This document shows positions 25,200 through 32,535 of a stretch of DNA of 36,686 nt, piece by piece; within the stretch, counting starts at the first letter, position 1, and every line of letters begins with the position of its first letter. This stretch comes from CAITSH01 sp945892985 (GTDB lineage: Bacteria; Pseudomonadota; Gammaproteobacteria; Burkholderiales; SG8-39). A model generated the notes under the pieces. It searched no databases. It was not told where the DNA came from and worked only from the letters and a program-made list of their open reading frames with translations. A program made the translations under genes and the position numbers. Where the stretch lies: assembly GCA_945892985.1 (NCBI GenBank), contig CAMDDU010000044.1, positions 1 to 36,686 on the forward strand, in the 5' to 3' direction.

Positions 25200-25570
25200 T
25201 CAGCGGTTAGGCGCGGGTTCTGCACAGGCCGGTTTCGACCCAAAGCGGTCATAGCCCGTTCCATAAAGCGGCAATTGGCGATGGTCGAGCGCGAGGTGTA
25301 GCGGAACAGGCGTTCGAGGTCCTTGCGCTGATACGCGCCGCAACGAACACCGGCGTGCAGGCTGAAGCCGTTCGCATCGGCGCACAGCGCTCGCGTGTTT
25401 TTCTCGTCCCGGGCGGCAACTGTGCGCAGGCTCAGCACCTTCTGAACGGTACGCAGCCCCAGCGCGATGCAATACGTGCACGAGGCCGCCTGCAATGATG
25501 CCAACGGATTAGCCGCATCCATGTCGGCCAAGTAGGTAATGCCCTGCTCTTTGACCACATAGCCCTGCAA
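25200..25570 (-). mobile_element. IS91-family transposase remnant
   Basis: The minus-strand reading EQGITYLADMDAANPLASLQ, ASCTYCIALGLRT, then CADANGFSLHAGVRCGAYQR and DLERLFRYTSRSTIAN follows the C-terminal part of IS91-family (HUH, Y2) transposases closely. The catalytic HUH and Tyr regions are absent, and homology fades after SRSTIANCRF (about 25260), so both ends are truncated. IS91 elements move by rolling circle and can drag adjacent DNA, which could explain the foreign-looking gene pair that follows. Confidence 0.85.
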
Positions 25571-25659
25571 ATACCCGCAAGCAACTGGAAACGGTCGCGA
25601 ATTCCATCGAGTCCGTCGAAGCGCCGCCGTCGTTCGGCAGCTGAAGGCAGGACGACTGA

Positions 25660-26643
25660 TTACTGCGGAGCGATCCCGGACGCCTTGACGATATTGGCGT
25701 AGAGGTCGATTTCGGTGCCGATGAAGGCCCGGAATTCTTCCGGCGAGGCCGGTTTGGATGGCTCCAGCCCGTAGTCCGCCAGCCGCTTGAGGAACGATTC
25801 CTTGCTCAGCAGCTTGCCGATCTCGGCATTGAGACGGGTGATGATCTCCCTCGGCGTCCCGGTCGGGGCCGACATGCCGATCCAGCTGTTGAACTCGTAG
25901 CCGGCAATTCCGCTTTCCTGGACCGTCGGCACATCGGGCATGCCGCTCAGGCGGTGTGCCGACGTGACGGCAAGGGCGCGCAGCTTGCCTGCCCGCACGA
26001 ACGGCAGCGAGGTCGGGACCGTGTCGAACATGAAATCGATCTGGCTACCGACAAGGTCCGTTATGGCGGGCGCCGCGCCCTTGTACATCACCGGGACGAT
26101 GTCAATCCCGGTCTTCATGGCAAACAGGACTGCCGGCGTGTGCGTCGGGCCGAAGACGCCGCCGACCCCGTAGTTCAGTTTGCCCGGACGCGCCTTCGCA
26201 AAGGCGATGAAGTCCTGGACCGACCTTACCGGCACCGAAGGGTGGGTCACCAGGATACCTGGTTGACTGGCAACGATCGCCACCGGCGCGAAATCCTTGC
26301 GGGGATCGAATCCCAGTTGCTTGAATGCGCTGATACTGGAGGCCACCGCAGATGCGTTGTGCACCAGCAGCACATAGCCGTCCGGCTTGGCCTTCGCCAC
26401 ATATTCGGCGGCAATGTTGCCGAATGCGCCAACCCGGTTCTCGACGATGAACGTCTGGCCTAGCGACGCCCTAAACTCCTCGGCCAGCATGCGAGCGACC
26501 GCATCGACGCTTCCACCGGTGGCATACGGAGTGACGACACTTACCGTCCTCGCGGGGTAGGCCTGCGCCAGGACGGTACCGGAAAACGCGCCAGCCGCGG
26601 CGATCGCGAGCAGCGCAGCGACACTCCCTAGGGTTCTGAGCAT
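25660..26643 (-). CDS. Bug-family tripartite tricarboxylate transporter receptor
   Basis: 327 residues, the usual length. The signal peptide ends near GTVLAQ; the mature part has AYPARTVSVVTPYATGGSVD, NIAAEYVAKAKPDGYVLL and KLNYGVGGVFGPTHTPAVLF, the family pattern for a periplasmic solute-binding protein. Bug proteins bind carboxylates and are very numerous in Burkholderiales. The membrane subunits TctA/B are not here. It is 42 bp downstream of the HD gene and probably in the same operon. GC-rich, unlike its left neighbours. Confidence 0.95.
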   Translation of the reverse strand: MLRTLGSVAALLAIAAAGAFSGTVLAQAYPARTVSVVTPYATGGSVDAVARMLAEEFRASLGQTFIVENRVGAFGNIAAEYVAKAKPDGYVLLVHNASAVASSISAFKQLGFDPRKDFAPVAIVASQPGILVTHPSVPVRSVQDFIAFAKARPGKLNYGVGGVFGPTHTPAVLFAMKTGIDIVPVMYKGAAPAITDLVGSQIDFMFDTVPTSLPFVRAGKLRALAVTSAHRLSGMPDVPTVQESGIAGYEFNSWIGMSAPTGTPREIITRLNAEIGKLLSKESFLKRLADYGLEPSKPASPEEFRAFIGTEIDLYANIVKASGIAPQ

Positions 26644-26685
26644 GGATCGATCTCCTCTAATGCATCAAGGGCCAGCGGTACCGGC

Positions 26686-27345
26686 CTAGTCGTACCAGGG
26701 CGGAAGGGTCTCGGGCTTGATCATGTTGCCGGCTGCCAGTACGCGCCAGAACGTGTGATCCGCGTGGTGGACGATCGCGCACTCCGTGCTGCGCGTAATC
26801 AGCTTGCCCTCCGCCGAATGGCCCATCGCGATGTGCGCGACGGCTTCGGGCATACCGACGGTCAGGCAGATATGCACACCATAGGCCGGATGCCGGATGG
26901 AGGGCTTGCCGACCCTGCGTGGCGCCCCTTCCCATCGCTCCCGGTTCGGTGGGTCGAATTCCCAGGGTTTCCCTACGTCGTGACAGAGGGCGCCTGCGAC
27001 GACGACGTCGCGATCGATCTCCATCTCCGGGAAGTGGTCGAGCATCTCGTCCGCGATGCCCATGGCAAGGCGGGTGACGCCGCGAAGATGGTCGGTCTGG
27101 TCGCCTCGCACCAGGACGATCTGCCCTGGATTGCCCGCGGGGGGGAGCTCGCGGATTGACCGGAAGCTGCTGCCCGCGAGTGCGTACGCCCAAGCCTCGA
27201 CCACGAGTCGTCGCAACTCCGGATCCGTGATGTGCTCGATTTCCGGAAGATCCTGCCGCACGGTGGCCCGCAAGGCCTCGGTCGCGATCGGCGCCTTTCT
27301 CGGCGGACCGCTGTGCTTGTCGTAGGGTGGTGCACCGGCAGGCAT
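26686..27345 (-). CDS. HD-domain phosphohydrolase
   Basis: 219 residues. HD-superfamily metal ligands are visible: H in DQTDHLRGVTRLA, HD in VAGALCHDVGKPWEFD, then HPAYGVHI, HIAMGHSAEGK and VHHADHTFW. Members hydrolyse phosphate esters or nucleotides; some act in degradation of xenobiotics or in nucleotide metabolism. The substrate here is unknown. AAGGGAG precedes the ATG, and a good sigma70-like promoter lies just upstream. First gene of a two-gene operon with the Bug receptor. Confidence 0.85.
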   Translation of the reverse strand: MPAGAPPYDKHSGPPRKAPIATEALRATVRQDLPEIEHITDPELRRLVVEAWAYALAGSSFRSIRELPPAGNPGQIVLVRGDQTDHLRGVTRLAMGIADEMLDHFPEMEIDRDVVVAGALCHDVGKPWEFDPPNRERWEGAPRRVGKPSIRHPAYGVHICLTVGMPEAVAHIAMGHSAEGKLITRSTECAIVHHADHTFWRVLAAGNMIKPETLPPWYD

Positions 27346-27363
27346 CGTCTGGCTCCCTTCAGG

Positions 27364-27392
27364 TTTATAGGAAATTTAAAACACTTTTTCAA
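27364..27392 (-). promoter_or_regulatory. Sigma70-like promoter of the HD/Bug operon
   Basis: On the minus strand TTGAAA (27387-27392) and TATAAA (27364-27369) are separated by 17 bp and end 18 bp before the HD gene ATG. The leader would be very short. Near-consensus, AT-rich against GC-rich surroundings. Confidence 0.65.
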
Positions 27393-27729
27393 TGAACGCA
27401 CTGTACCACCAGACCGAGAAGCGATCAGCGATCAATTTGCGCGATGTTTTGTGAAAACTCTCCTCTCGATCGGGCTTATTGGTCGCTGCGTCGACCCGTC
27501 GAGGTGATTTGGACACCCTCTGACCGCGATACGCGAGCGAGAGGCCGTGCCGGGTCTCGATCAATCGGCAAATTCAAATGTAACTGTTACCGTCCGGAAT
27601 TGGCCGATACCTGCCTGTCGGGTACACGTCGAATCGACTCACGCCCGACCCGTCACGACGGTTGGCAGTAAGCGCTAGAGCAAAAACCACCAAGCGTTAG
27701 AAATCACCCAGCGATTTAGAGGCACGACT

Positions 27730-27867
27730 TACTATCACGGGTGGGTCATCGGCCTCTGTGTCCCTCCCCCCCGGGGGGTCCGTGACCGCTTTGGCGGGCC
27801 ACCCCTGCCTGTCGAGGGGCCAAGTCCCTCGACAACTACTATCACGCTATGGCGAGCCTACTATCAC
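27730..27867. repeat. TACTATCAC iterons, left group
   Basis: TACTATCAC occurs at 27730-27738, 27837-27845 and 27859-27867. The last two start 22 bp apart, about two helical turns, and are followed by GGCG. Spacing and form resemble plasmid replication iterons or cooperative regulator sites. Confidence 0.65.
27810..27834. other. Hairpin beside the iterons
   Basis: TGTCGAGGG (27810-27818) pairs with CCCTCGACA (27826-27834) across a 7-base loop, two bases before an iteron. No T-run follows; an origin-associated or regulatory structure is more likely than a terminator. Confidence 0.5.
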
Positions 27868-27882
27868 GGACGTGGGCGCATG

Positions 27883-27914
27883 AGCATAAATTATGCTTGC
27901 ATACAATGTATGCA
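27883..27914. promoter_or_regulatory. Two abutting palindromes in the RadC-like gene promoter region
   Basis: AGCATAA-A-TTATGCT (27883-27897) is followed without gap by TGCATACA-A-TGTATGCA (27898-27914), with centres 16 bp apart. A possible promoter overlaps: TTGCAT (27897-27902), 17 bp, CATACT (27920-27925). This fits a repressor operator for the downstream gene. Confidence 0.55.
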
Positions 27915-27972
27915 CTCCCCATACTGAAGTTGTGCGTGGCAACGCACATTTTTCTAACCAATAGGGGGTTAT

Positions 27973-28473
27973 ATGAAACAGGCAAATGTCAGCCATCGCC
28001 GCTTGTCGCGGCAACTTGAAGCGGTACTACTGTCGCAGGATGCGGAGGATGTGATCAGCGCCGCCATGCGTATCTTGGGCGAGCGGGTCAAATACAAAAG
28101 CGCCTTGAGTTCTCCGGGCAGCGTGCGCGATTACTTGCGCTTGGCGCTTAACGACAAAGAACGGGAGGAATTCTGGTGCGTATATCTGGATGCCCAGAAC
28201 AGGGTTATCGCTTTTGAGTCGTTATTCTCCGGCACGCTCACCCAGACCAGCGTCTACCCTCGGGAGGTCGTCAAGTATTCACTGGCCCACAATGCGGCGG
28301 CAGTAATTTTTGCGCACAACCACCCGTCAGGCATTGCAGAACCAAGTAGCGCCGACGAACTGCTCACCCGGACGCTTAAACAGGCCTTGGCGCTGGTGGA
28401 TGTCAGGGTACTCGACCACTTCATTGTGGCTGGCGCAGGCGGCGTGTCGTTCGCCGAGCGGGGATTGCCGTAG
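27973..28473 (+). CDS. RadC-like JAB-domain protein
   Basis: 166 residues. The JAMM/MPN+ motif is intact: FESLFSGTLTQTSVYPREVV with its Glu, then FAHNHPSGIAEPSSADE with H115, H117 and the Ser/Asp ligands, and VLDHFIVAG. The N-terminal helix-hairpin-helix region of long RadC is mostly absent, as in the short forms typical of plasmids, prophages and islands. Biochemical role is unsettled; it was once linked to DNA repair. AGGGGGT lies upstream of the ATG. The twin palindromes immediately upstream suggest tight control. Confidence 0.93.
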   Translation: MKQANVSHRRLSRQLEAVLLSQDAEDVISAAMRILGERVKYKSALSSPGSVRDYLRLALNDKEREEFWCVYLDAQNRVIAFESLFSGTLTQTSVYPREVVKYSLAHNAAAVIFAHNHPSGIAEPSSADELLTRTLKQALALVDVRVLDHFIVAGAGGVSFAERGLP

Positions 28474-28484
28474 AAGACGGGCAA

Positions 28485-28504
28485 CCGGGGGTGGCAACCC
28501 CCGG
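28485..28504. other. GC-rich hairpin after the RadC-like gene
   Basis: CCGGGGGT (28485-28492) pairs with ACCCCCGG (28497-28504) around a GGCA loop, 12 bp past the RadC-like stop. There is no T-run, so it may be an mRNA stabiliser or a weak rho-independent terminator. Confidence 0.45.
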
Positions 28505-28575
28505 AAACCCTAACCGGTCGTCCCAATAGGGAGGACAAGCACGGCTGTGGCAATGGTACTGGACGGAGGGTACGC

Positions 28576-28779
28576 ATGACAAACCAAGCGAAGCTACTGC
28601 GTGGCGCAAGGGATCGGCTAGACGTGAGAAGTGAGGAACTGGCGGAATTGCTGGGGGTCTCCCTTCCAACGCTCAGAAGCTGGATCGCGCCCATGACGTC
28701 TAAAATGCATCGTTCGATGCCAAGGACCGCGCAGCTATTGCTTGATCGCATTCTGGCTGACGCCAAACGCGGGCGCTAA
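28576..28779 (+). CDS. Small helix-turn-helix protein
   Basis: 67 residues. LDVRSEELAELLGVSLPTLR followed by SWIAP is a clear HTH of the XRE/antitoxin-like sort. CGGAGGGT lies seven bases before the ATG. It sits 102 bp after the RadC-like gene and 20 bp before another TACTATCAC pair. It is a good candidate to bind either these repeats or the palindromes at 27883-27914. No toxin partner is seen beside it. Confidence 0.75.
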   Translation: MTNQAKLLRGARDRLDVRSEELAELLGVSLPTLRSWIAPMTSKMHRSMPRTAQLLLDRILADAKRGR

Positions 28780-28799
28780 TCCGCCCGGCGGGAGAACCC

Positions 28800-28830
28800 T
28801 ACTATCACCAACGGGGGCGACTACTATCAC
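28800..28830. repeat. TACTATCAC iterons, right group
   Basis: TACTATCAC at 28800-28808 and 28822-28830, again exactly 22 bp apart, downstream of the small HTH gene. GGGGGCG and CGGCGG follow the two copies, as in the left group. Confidence 0.65.
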
Positions 28831-28878
28831 TACCGGCGGTCAATACCACGAGTCGCCTAAGTTTTCTAGCGACCAAAA

Positions 28879-28900
28879 AATGGCATACGGAATGGCATAC
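28879..28900. repeat. Paired AATGGCATAC repeats, right end
   Basis: AATGGCATAC at 28879-28888 and 28891-28900, 12 bp apart start to start, 44 bp inside the tRNA att core. Matches the pair at 2044-2065 except for two positions. Candidate integrase arm-type sites. Confidence 0.6.
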
Positions 28901-28901
28901 A

Positions 28902-28930
28902 CAAAATAAAAACGCCACGAGAGTGGCGTA
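28902..28930 (-). terminator. Rho-independent terminator after tRNA-Ser
   Basis: On the minus strand ACGCCAC/GTGGCGT arms (28912-28918 and 28923-28929, GAGA/TCTC loop) are followed by TTTTTATTTTG. It lies 14 bp past the tRNA 3' end and inside the island, so the element seems to have supplied the tRNA's terminator. Confidence 0.75.
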
Positions 28931-28940
28931 TTTGCTCGCT

Positions 28941-29031
<91 letters not shown>

Positions 29032-29070
29032 AATTTGTGTGGGCTTTTGCTGGCGTCGAAAAGAGGCGCG

Positions 29071-29100
29071 ATTGTAGCAGACTGCCCTCTTTTCCTCCAA
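29071..29100 (-). promoter_or_regulatory. Promoter of tRNA-Ser
   Basis: On the minus strand TTGGAG (29095-29100) and TGC-TACAAT (-10 at 29071-29076, extended) are 18 bp apart, about 40 bp before the mature tRNA 5' end. Arms AAAAGAGG and CCTCTTTT around the -10 may also form a serS terminator. Confidence 0.55.
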
Positions 29101-29117
29101 CCGGCCCTCGCGGTGGA

Positions 29118-30398
29118 CTAAAGATTAATTTTGTCGATTCCACCCATGTATGGGAGCAAGGCTGCGGGAACGCTGATGCTGCCGTCGGCATTCTGGTAGT
29201 TCTCCACCACTGCAATCAAGGTACGACCCACCGCGAGCGCCGAGCCGTTCAGGGTGTGAACCAGCTCCGGCTTGTTCTTGTCATTGCGAAAGCGCGCCTG
29301 CATGCGCCGCGCCTGGAAGGTCTCGAAATTAGAACAGGAAGAAATTTCGCGATAGGCGTTCTGCCCTGGCAACCAGACTTCAATATCGTAAGTCTTGGCA
29401 GAACCAAACCCCATATCGCCGGTGCACAAGGTCATCACCCGGTAAGGCAGTTCAAGGCGTTTTAGTATGCTCTCGGCGTGGCCTGTGAGCGCCTCAAGGC
29501 CTTCGTATGACTGGTCCGGATGAACGATCTGCACGAGCTCGACCTTGTCGAACTGGTGCTGGCGAATCATGCCGCGCGTGTCTTTGCCGTAGGAGCCGGC
29601 CTCGCTCCTGAAGCACGGGGAGTGGCAGACAAATTTAAGCGGCAGGGCATCGAGCGCAACAATCTGGTCGCGAACGATATTGGTGACCGGTACCTCGGCA
29701 GTGGGAATAAGGTAGAGTTTTTCACTGTCGCTGCGCGGCACGGCAAAGAGGTCTTCTTCAAATTTTGGCAGCTGTCCGGTGCCAAACATACTGGCCGCGT
29801 TGACGAGGTAGGGAACGTAGACCTCGGTGTAACCATGCTCGCCGGTGTGCACGTCGAGCATGAACTGGGCGATGGCGCGGTGCAGCCTCGCCAGCGGTCC
29901 CTTGAGCAGCATAAAGCGCGAGCCGGCAATCTTGGTCGCGGTCTCAAAATCAAGCAAGCCCTTAGCCTCGCAAAGCTCGATATGGTCCTTGGGCGCAAAG
30001 CCGAAAGTGCGGATCGTGCCCACACGGCGCGCCTCCGCGTTATCTTCCGCAGACCTGCCCACCGGAACACTCGAATGGGGCAGATTGGGAATCACTGACA
30101 GAAAGTCGTACTGACTCGCCTGCAGTTCGGAAAGTTTTTTCTCCAGCGACTCCAGCTCCGCATTGGCCGCACCCGCCTCTGCCATCAGCGCGGTGGTGTC
30201 CTCGCCCTTGCCCTTGGCCTGCCCGATGCGCTTGGCGAAAGCATTGCGGCCCGCCTGCAGCTCCTGGGTGCGCATTTGCACCGTCCTGCGCTCCGCCTCG
30301 ATCGCCTGGAAGGCGGCCACATCCAGCACAAAGGGGCGGTCGGCGAGCCGTTTGGCAACCGCATCGATATCGTTTCTGAACAGTTGGGGATCGAGCAT
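29118..30398 (-). CDS. serS: Seryl-tRNA synthetase
   Basis: 426 residues, normal length. The N-terminal coiled-coil arm (residues about 30-105, AERRTVQMRTQELQAGRNAF) binds the long variable arm of tRNA-Ser. The class II catalytic core follows: motif 1 near YTEVYVPYLVN, motif 2 FRSEAGSYGKDTRGMIRQHQ, and motif 3 LNGSALAVGRTLIAVVENYQ, with DIEVWLPGQNAYREISSCSN between them. It charges tRNA-Ser in the cytoplasm. It is followed on the same strand by a tRNA-Ser gene. Core gene, intact. Confidence 0.99.
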   Translation of the reverse strand: MLDPQLFRNDIDAVAKRLADRPFVLDVAAFQAIEAERRTVQMRTQELQAGRNAFAKRIGQAKGKGEDTTALMAEAGAANAELESLEKKLSELQASQYDFLSVIPNLPHSSVPVGRSAEDNAEARRVGTIRTFGFAPKDHIELCEAKGLLDFETATKIAGSRFMLLKGPLARLHRAIAQFMLDVHTGEHGYTEVYVPYLVNAASMFGTGQLPKFEEDLFAVPRSDSEKLYLIPTAEVPVTNIVRDQIVALDALPLKFVCHSPCFRSEAGSYGKDTRGMIRQHQFDKVELVQIVHPDQSYEGLEALTGHAESILKRLELPYRVMTLCTGDMGFGSAKTYDIEVWLPGQNAYREISSCSNFETFQARRMQARFRNDKNKPELVHTLNGSALAVGRTLIAVVENYQNADGSISVPAALLPYMGGIDKINL

Positions 30399-30491
30399 GA
30401 TGTCCTGTATTCTTTAACTTTTGTTTTACAAAACTGTCGCCAGAAGCCGGTTTCCAGTCATTATTGGTGACATTTTTATCACTACCCCCGG

Positions 30492-31802
30492 CTATTTCTT
30501 GTCCGCGCGGCGATCAAGGCTGCGCAGGTAGGCGAGCTTCTCGGAAATTTTCTGCTCCAGTCCGCGATCGGTTGGCTGATACCAAGCTTGCTCGGTCATG
30601 CCATCGGGCAGGTAACTTTCGCCCGCAGCGTAGCCCTCGTCTTCGTTGTGGGCGTAGCGGTATTCCTGCCCGTAACCAAGATTTTTCATCAGCTTGGTCG
30701 GCGCGTTACGAAGGTGCAGCGGCACTGGCCTGGATGAGTCGTTACTGACAAATTTACGAACCTGATTATACGCGACGTAAACCGCGTTAGATTTGGCGGC
30801 ACAGGCAAGGTAAATGACAGCTTGTGCCAGCGCCAGCTCGCCTTCCGGACTGCCCAGCCGCTCGTAGGTCTGACAGGCTTCGAGGCTCAGTGTGAGGGCG
30901 CGTGGATCGGCCAGCCCGACGTCCTCAACCGCCATGCGCACCAGGCGGCGACCGATGTATAAGGGCTCGGCACCGCCCACCAGCATGCGCGTCATCCAGT
31001 AGAGGGCCGCGTCTGGATTGGAGCCGCGCACCGACTTGTGCAGCGCCGATATCTGGTCGTAAAACGCCTCTCCGCCTTTATCGAAGCGCTGCAGATTATG
31101 CGAGACGGCGTTTTCAATGAACGCGCCATCCAGGTCAGTCAGCCCCGCTCCACCAGCCGCGGTCTGGATGATTTCAAGCAGGTTAAGCAGACGCCTGGCG
31201 TCGCCGTCGGCATGCCCGACAATGCGCTCGCGCGCAGCCGCGTCCAGGGTCAGCCCTGTTAGCGCCCCGGCGAGCGCGCGGTCGATCAGGCTGCCCAACT
31301 CTGCCGGGCTAAGCGGCTGCAACACATAGACTGCAGCGCGTGACAACAGCGCGCCGTTGACCTCGAACGAAGGGTTCTCCGTCGTGGCGCCGATAAAGGT
31401 GAGCAGGCCTTGTTCGACAAAGGGCAGAAATGCGTCTTGCTGTCCTTTGTTGAAGCGATGCACTTCGTCGACAAACAAAATGGTGTGCCTGCCGGTTCTC
31501 GCCAGCGACTGTTCGGCCTGTTGCACCGCCTCGCGGATGTCCTTGACGCCGGAAAACACCGCCGAGAGCGCGATAAATTCGGCGCTGAACGAGGTGGCCA
31601 TCAGACGCGCCAGCGTGGTCTTGCCGACCCCGGGTGGCCCCCAGAGAATCATCGAGTGCGGCTTGCCCGACTCGAATGCGAGGCGCAAGGCCTTGCCCGG
31701 TCCGAGCAGATGCGACTGCCCCACCACCTCATCCAGCGCCTTGGGGCGCAGCAATTCGGCGAGTGGCGCGGCCGGGGCGGGCGTGGCAAACAAATCGGTC
31801 AC
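30492..31802 (-). CDS. rarA: Replication-associated recombination protein A (AAA+ ATPase)
   Basis: 436 residues from the GTG at 31802 (MTDLFATPAPAAPLAELLRP), which is where family homology begins and lies 19 bp after the lolA stop; the ATG at 31904 would overlap lolA. Walker A GPPGVGKTTLARL, Walker B LFVDEVHRFNKGQQD, sensor 1 GATTENPSFEVN, then the clamp-loader-like C-terminal tetramerisation region (NAPTKLMKNLGYGQEYRYAH). RarA/MgsA acts at stalled replication forks. lolA-rarA-serS forms a plausible operon. Confidence 0.97.
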   Translation of the reverse strand: MTDLFATPAPAAPLAELLRPKALDEVVGQSHLLGPGKALRLAFESGKPHSMILWGPPGVGKTTLARLMATSFSAEFIALSAVFSGVKDIREAVQQAEQSLARTGRHTILFVDEVHRFNKGQQDAFLPFVEQGLLTFIGATTENPSFEVNGALLSRAAVYVLQPLSPAELGSLIDRALAGALTGLTLDAAARERIVGHADGDARRLLNLLEIIQTAAGGAGLTDLDGAFIENAVSHNLQRFDKGGEAFYDQISALHKSVRGSNPDAALYWMTRMLVGGAEPLYIGRRLVRMAVEDVGLADPRALTLSLEACQTYERLGSPEGELALAQAVIYLACAAKSNAVYVAYNQVRKFVSNDSSRPVPLHLRNAPTKLMKNLGYGQEYRYAHNEDEGYAAGESYLPDGMTEQAWYQPTDRGLEQKISEKLAYLRSLDRRADKK

Positions 31803-31821
31803 AGCAAGCGCGCCCGCATGC

Positions 31822-32457
31822 CTAGTTGGTGTCGCCAAGCACGTCCGCGCCTTTGGGCGCGCTGAACCGGAATGTACTGGCATCGAGCTTGGGGTTGTGC
31901 TCAAACGCGGTAAAGCGCATCACCGTGGTCTGGCCAAAGCTGTCTTCAAGTTCCATTTTTTCTAGCCCGGAAAAACCGAAGCCCATACGCAGCTTGTCAA
32001 AGCTGCCGTCCTTGCCGCGCGGGCTTGCCTCCAGCCACTCGAGTCCGTCGCGCACGCCCAGGTCGGTGATGCGAAACGCCTTCACCGCCTCGTTGTTGCC
32101 CGCCAGCAGCGCGGCCGGGGTCGAACCCAGGGCTTGATCCAGGCGCTTGACGGTAACCTGGTTAAGATCCTCGTCGTAGATCCACACCTTTACGCCGTCA
32201 CCGACGATGAGCTGCGGGTAAGGCTTGACGTAAGTCCAGCGAAATTTACCCGGCCGCAGAAACGCCAGCGTGCCACGCGACTCCTGCACGACCTTTTTGT
32301 TGCGGTCGTAAATGGTCTGCTCAAAGCTGCCCGATGCCGACTTTGTCGCCGAAAGAAAGGTGTTGAAGCGCTCGAGGCTGGAGGCCGCCGCTTCGCCTGG
32401 GCCCAGGACGGCGGCAAGGGAAAACAGCGCAATGGCAAAGAACAATGGGAGTCGCAT
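31822..32457 (-). CDS. lolA: Outer-membrane lipoprotein carrier protein LolA
   Basis: 211 residues from MRLPLFFAIALFSLAAVLGP, a signal peptide ending near AAAS; the frame extends to 32496, but that start adds an unneeded prefix. The mature part has LERFNTFLSATKSASGSFEQ, RGTLAFLRPGKFRWTY, QLIVGDGVKVWIYDEDLNQV and LEKMELEDSFGQTTVMRFT, all typical LolA segments. It carries lipoproteins across the periplasm from LolCDE to LolB. First gene of the lolA-rarA-serS run. Confidence 0.97.
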   Translation of the reverse strand: MRLPLFFAIALFSLAAVLGPGEAAASSLERFNTFLSATKSASGSFEQTIYDRNKKVVQESRGTLAFLRPGKFRWTYVKPYPQLIVGDGVKVWIYDEDLNQVTVKRLDQALGSTPAALLAGNNEAVKAFRITDLGVRDGLEWLEASPRGKDGSFDKLRMGFGFSGLEKMELEDSFGQTTVMRFTAFEHNPKLDASTFRFSAPKGADVLGDTN

Positions 32458-32535
32458 GCTGCGATTATAGCCCCGGGGCGGGGCGTTCCCGGCCATGCTG
32501 GCACGATTTCCAGCCGGACGGATGCGCCAGCTAAC

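Larger units (their letters stand above)
27393..27972. other. Plasmid-like intergenic region between the HD gene and the RadC-like gene
   Basis: The stretch to about 27700 holds nothing I recognise. From 27706 it carries the 19-bp segment shared with 18085-18103, three TACTATCAC sites, a hairpin and two abutting palindromes. On the minus strand 27703-27850 is an open frame ending in RASKSLGDF-stop, perhaps the tail of a lost gene. Confidence 0.5.

Noticed and set aside
28576..28779. Antitoxin of a toxin-antitoxin pair
   Set aside because: The protein is a plausible HTH antitoxin, but no toxin-sized partner gene is adjacent.
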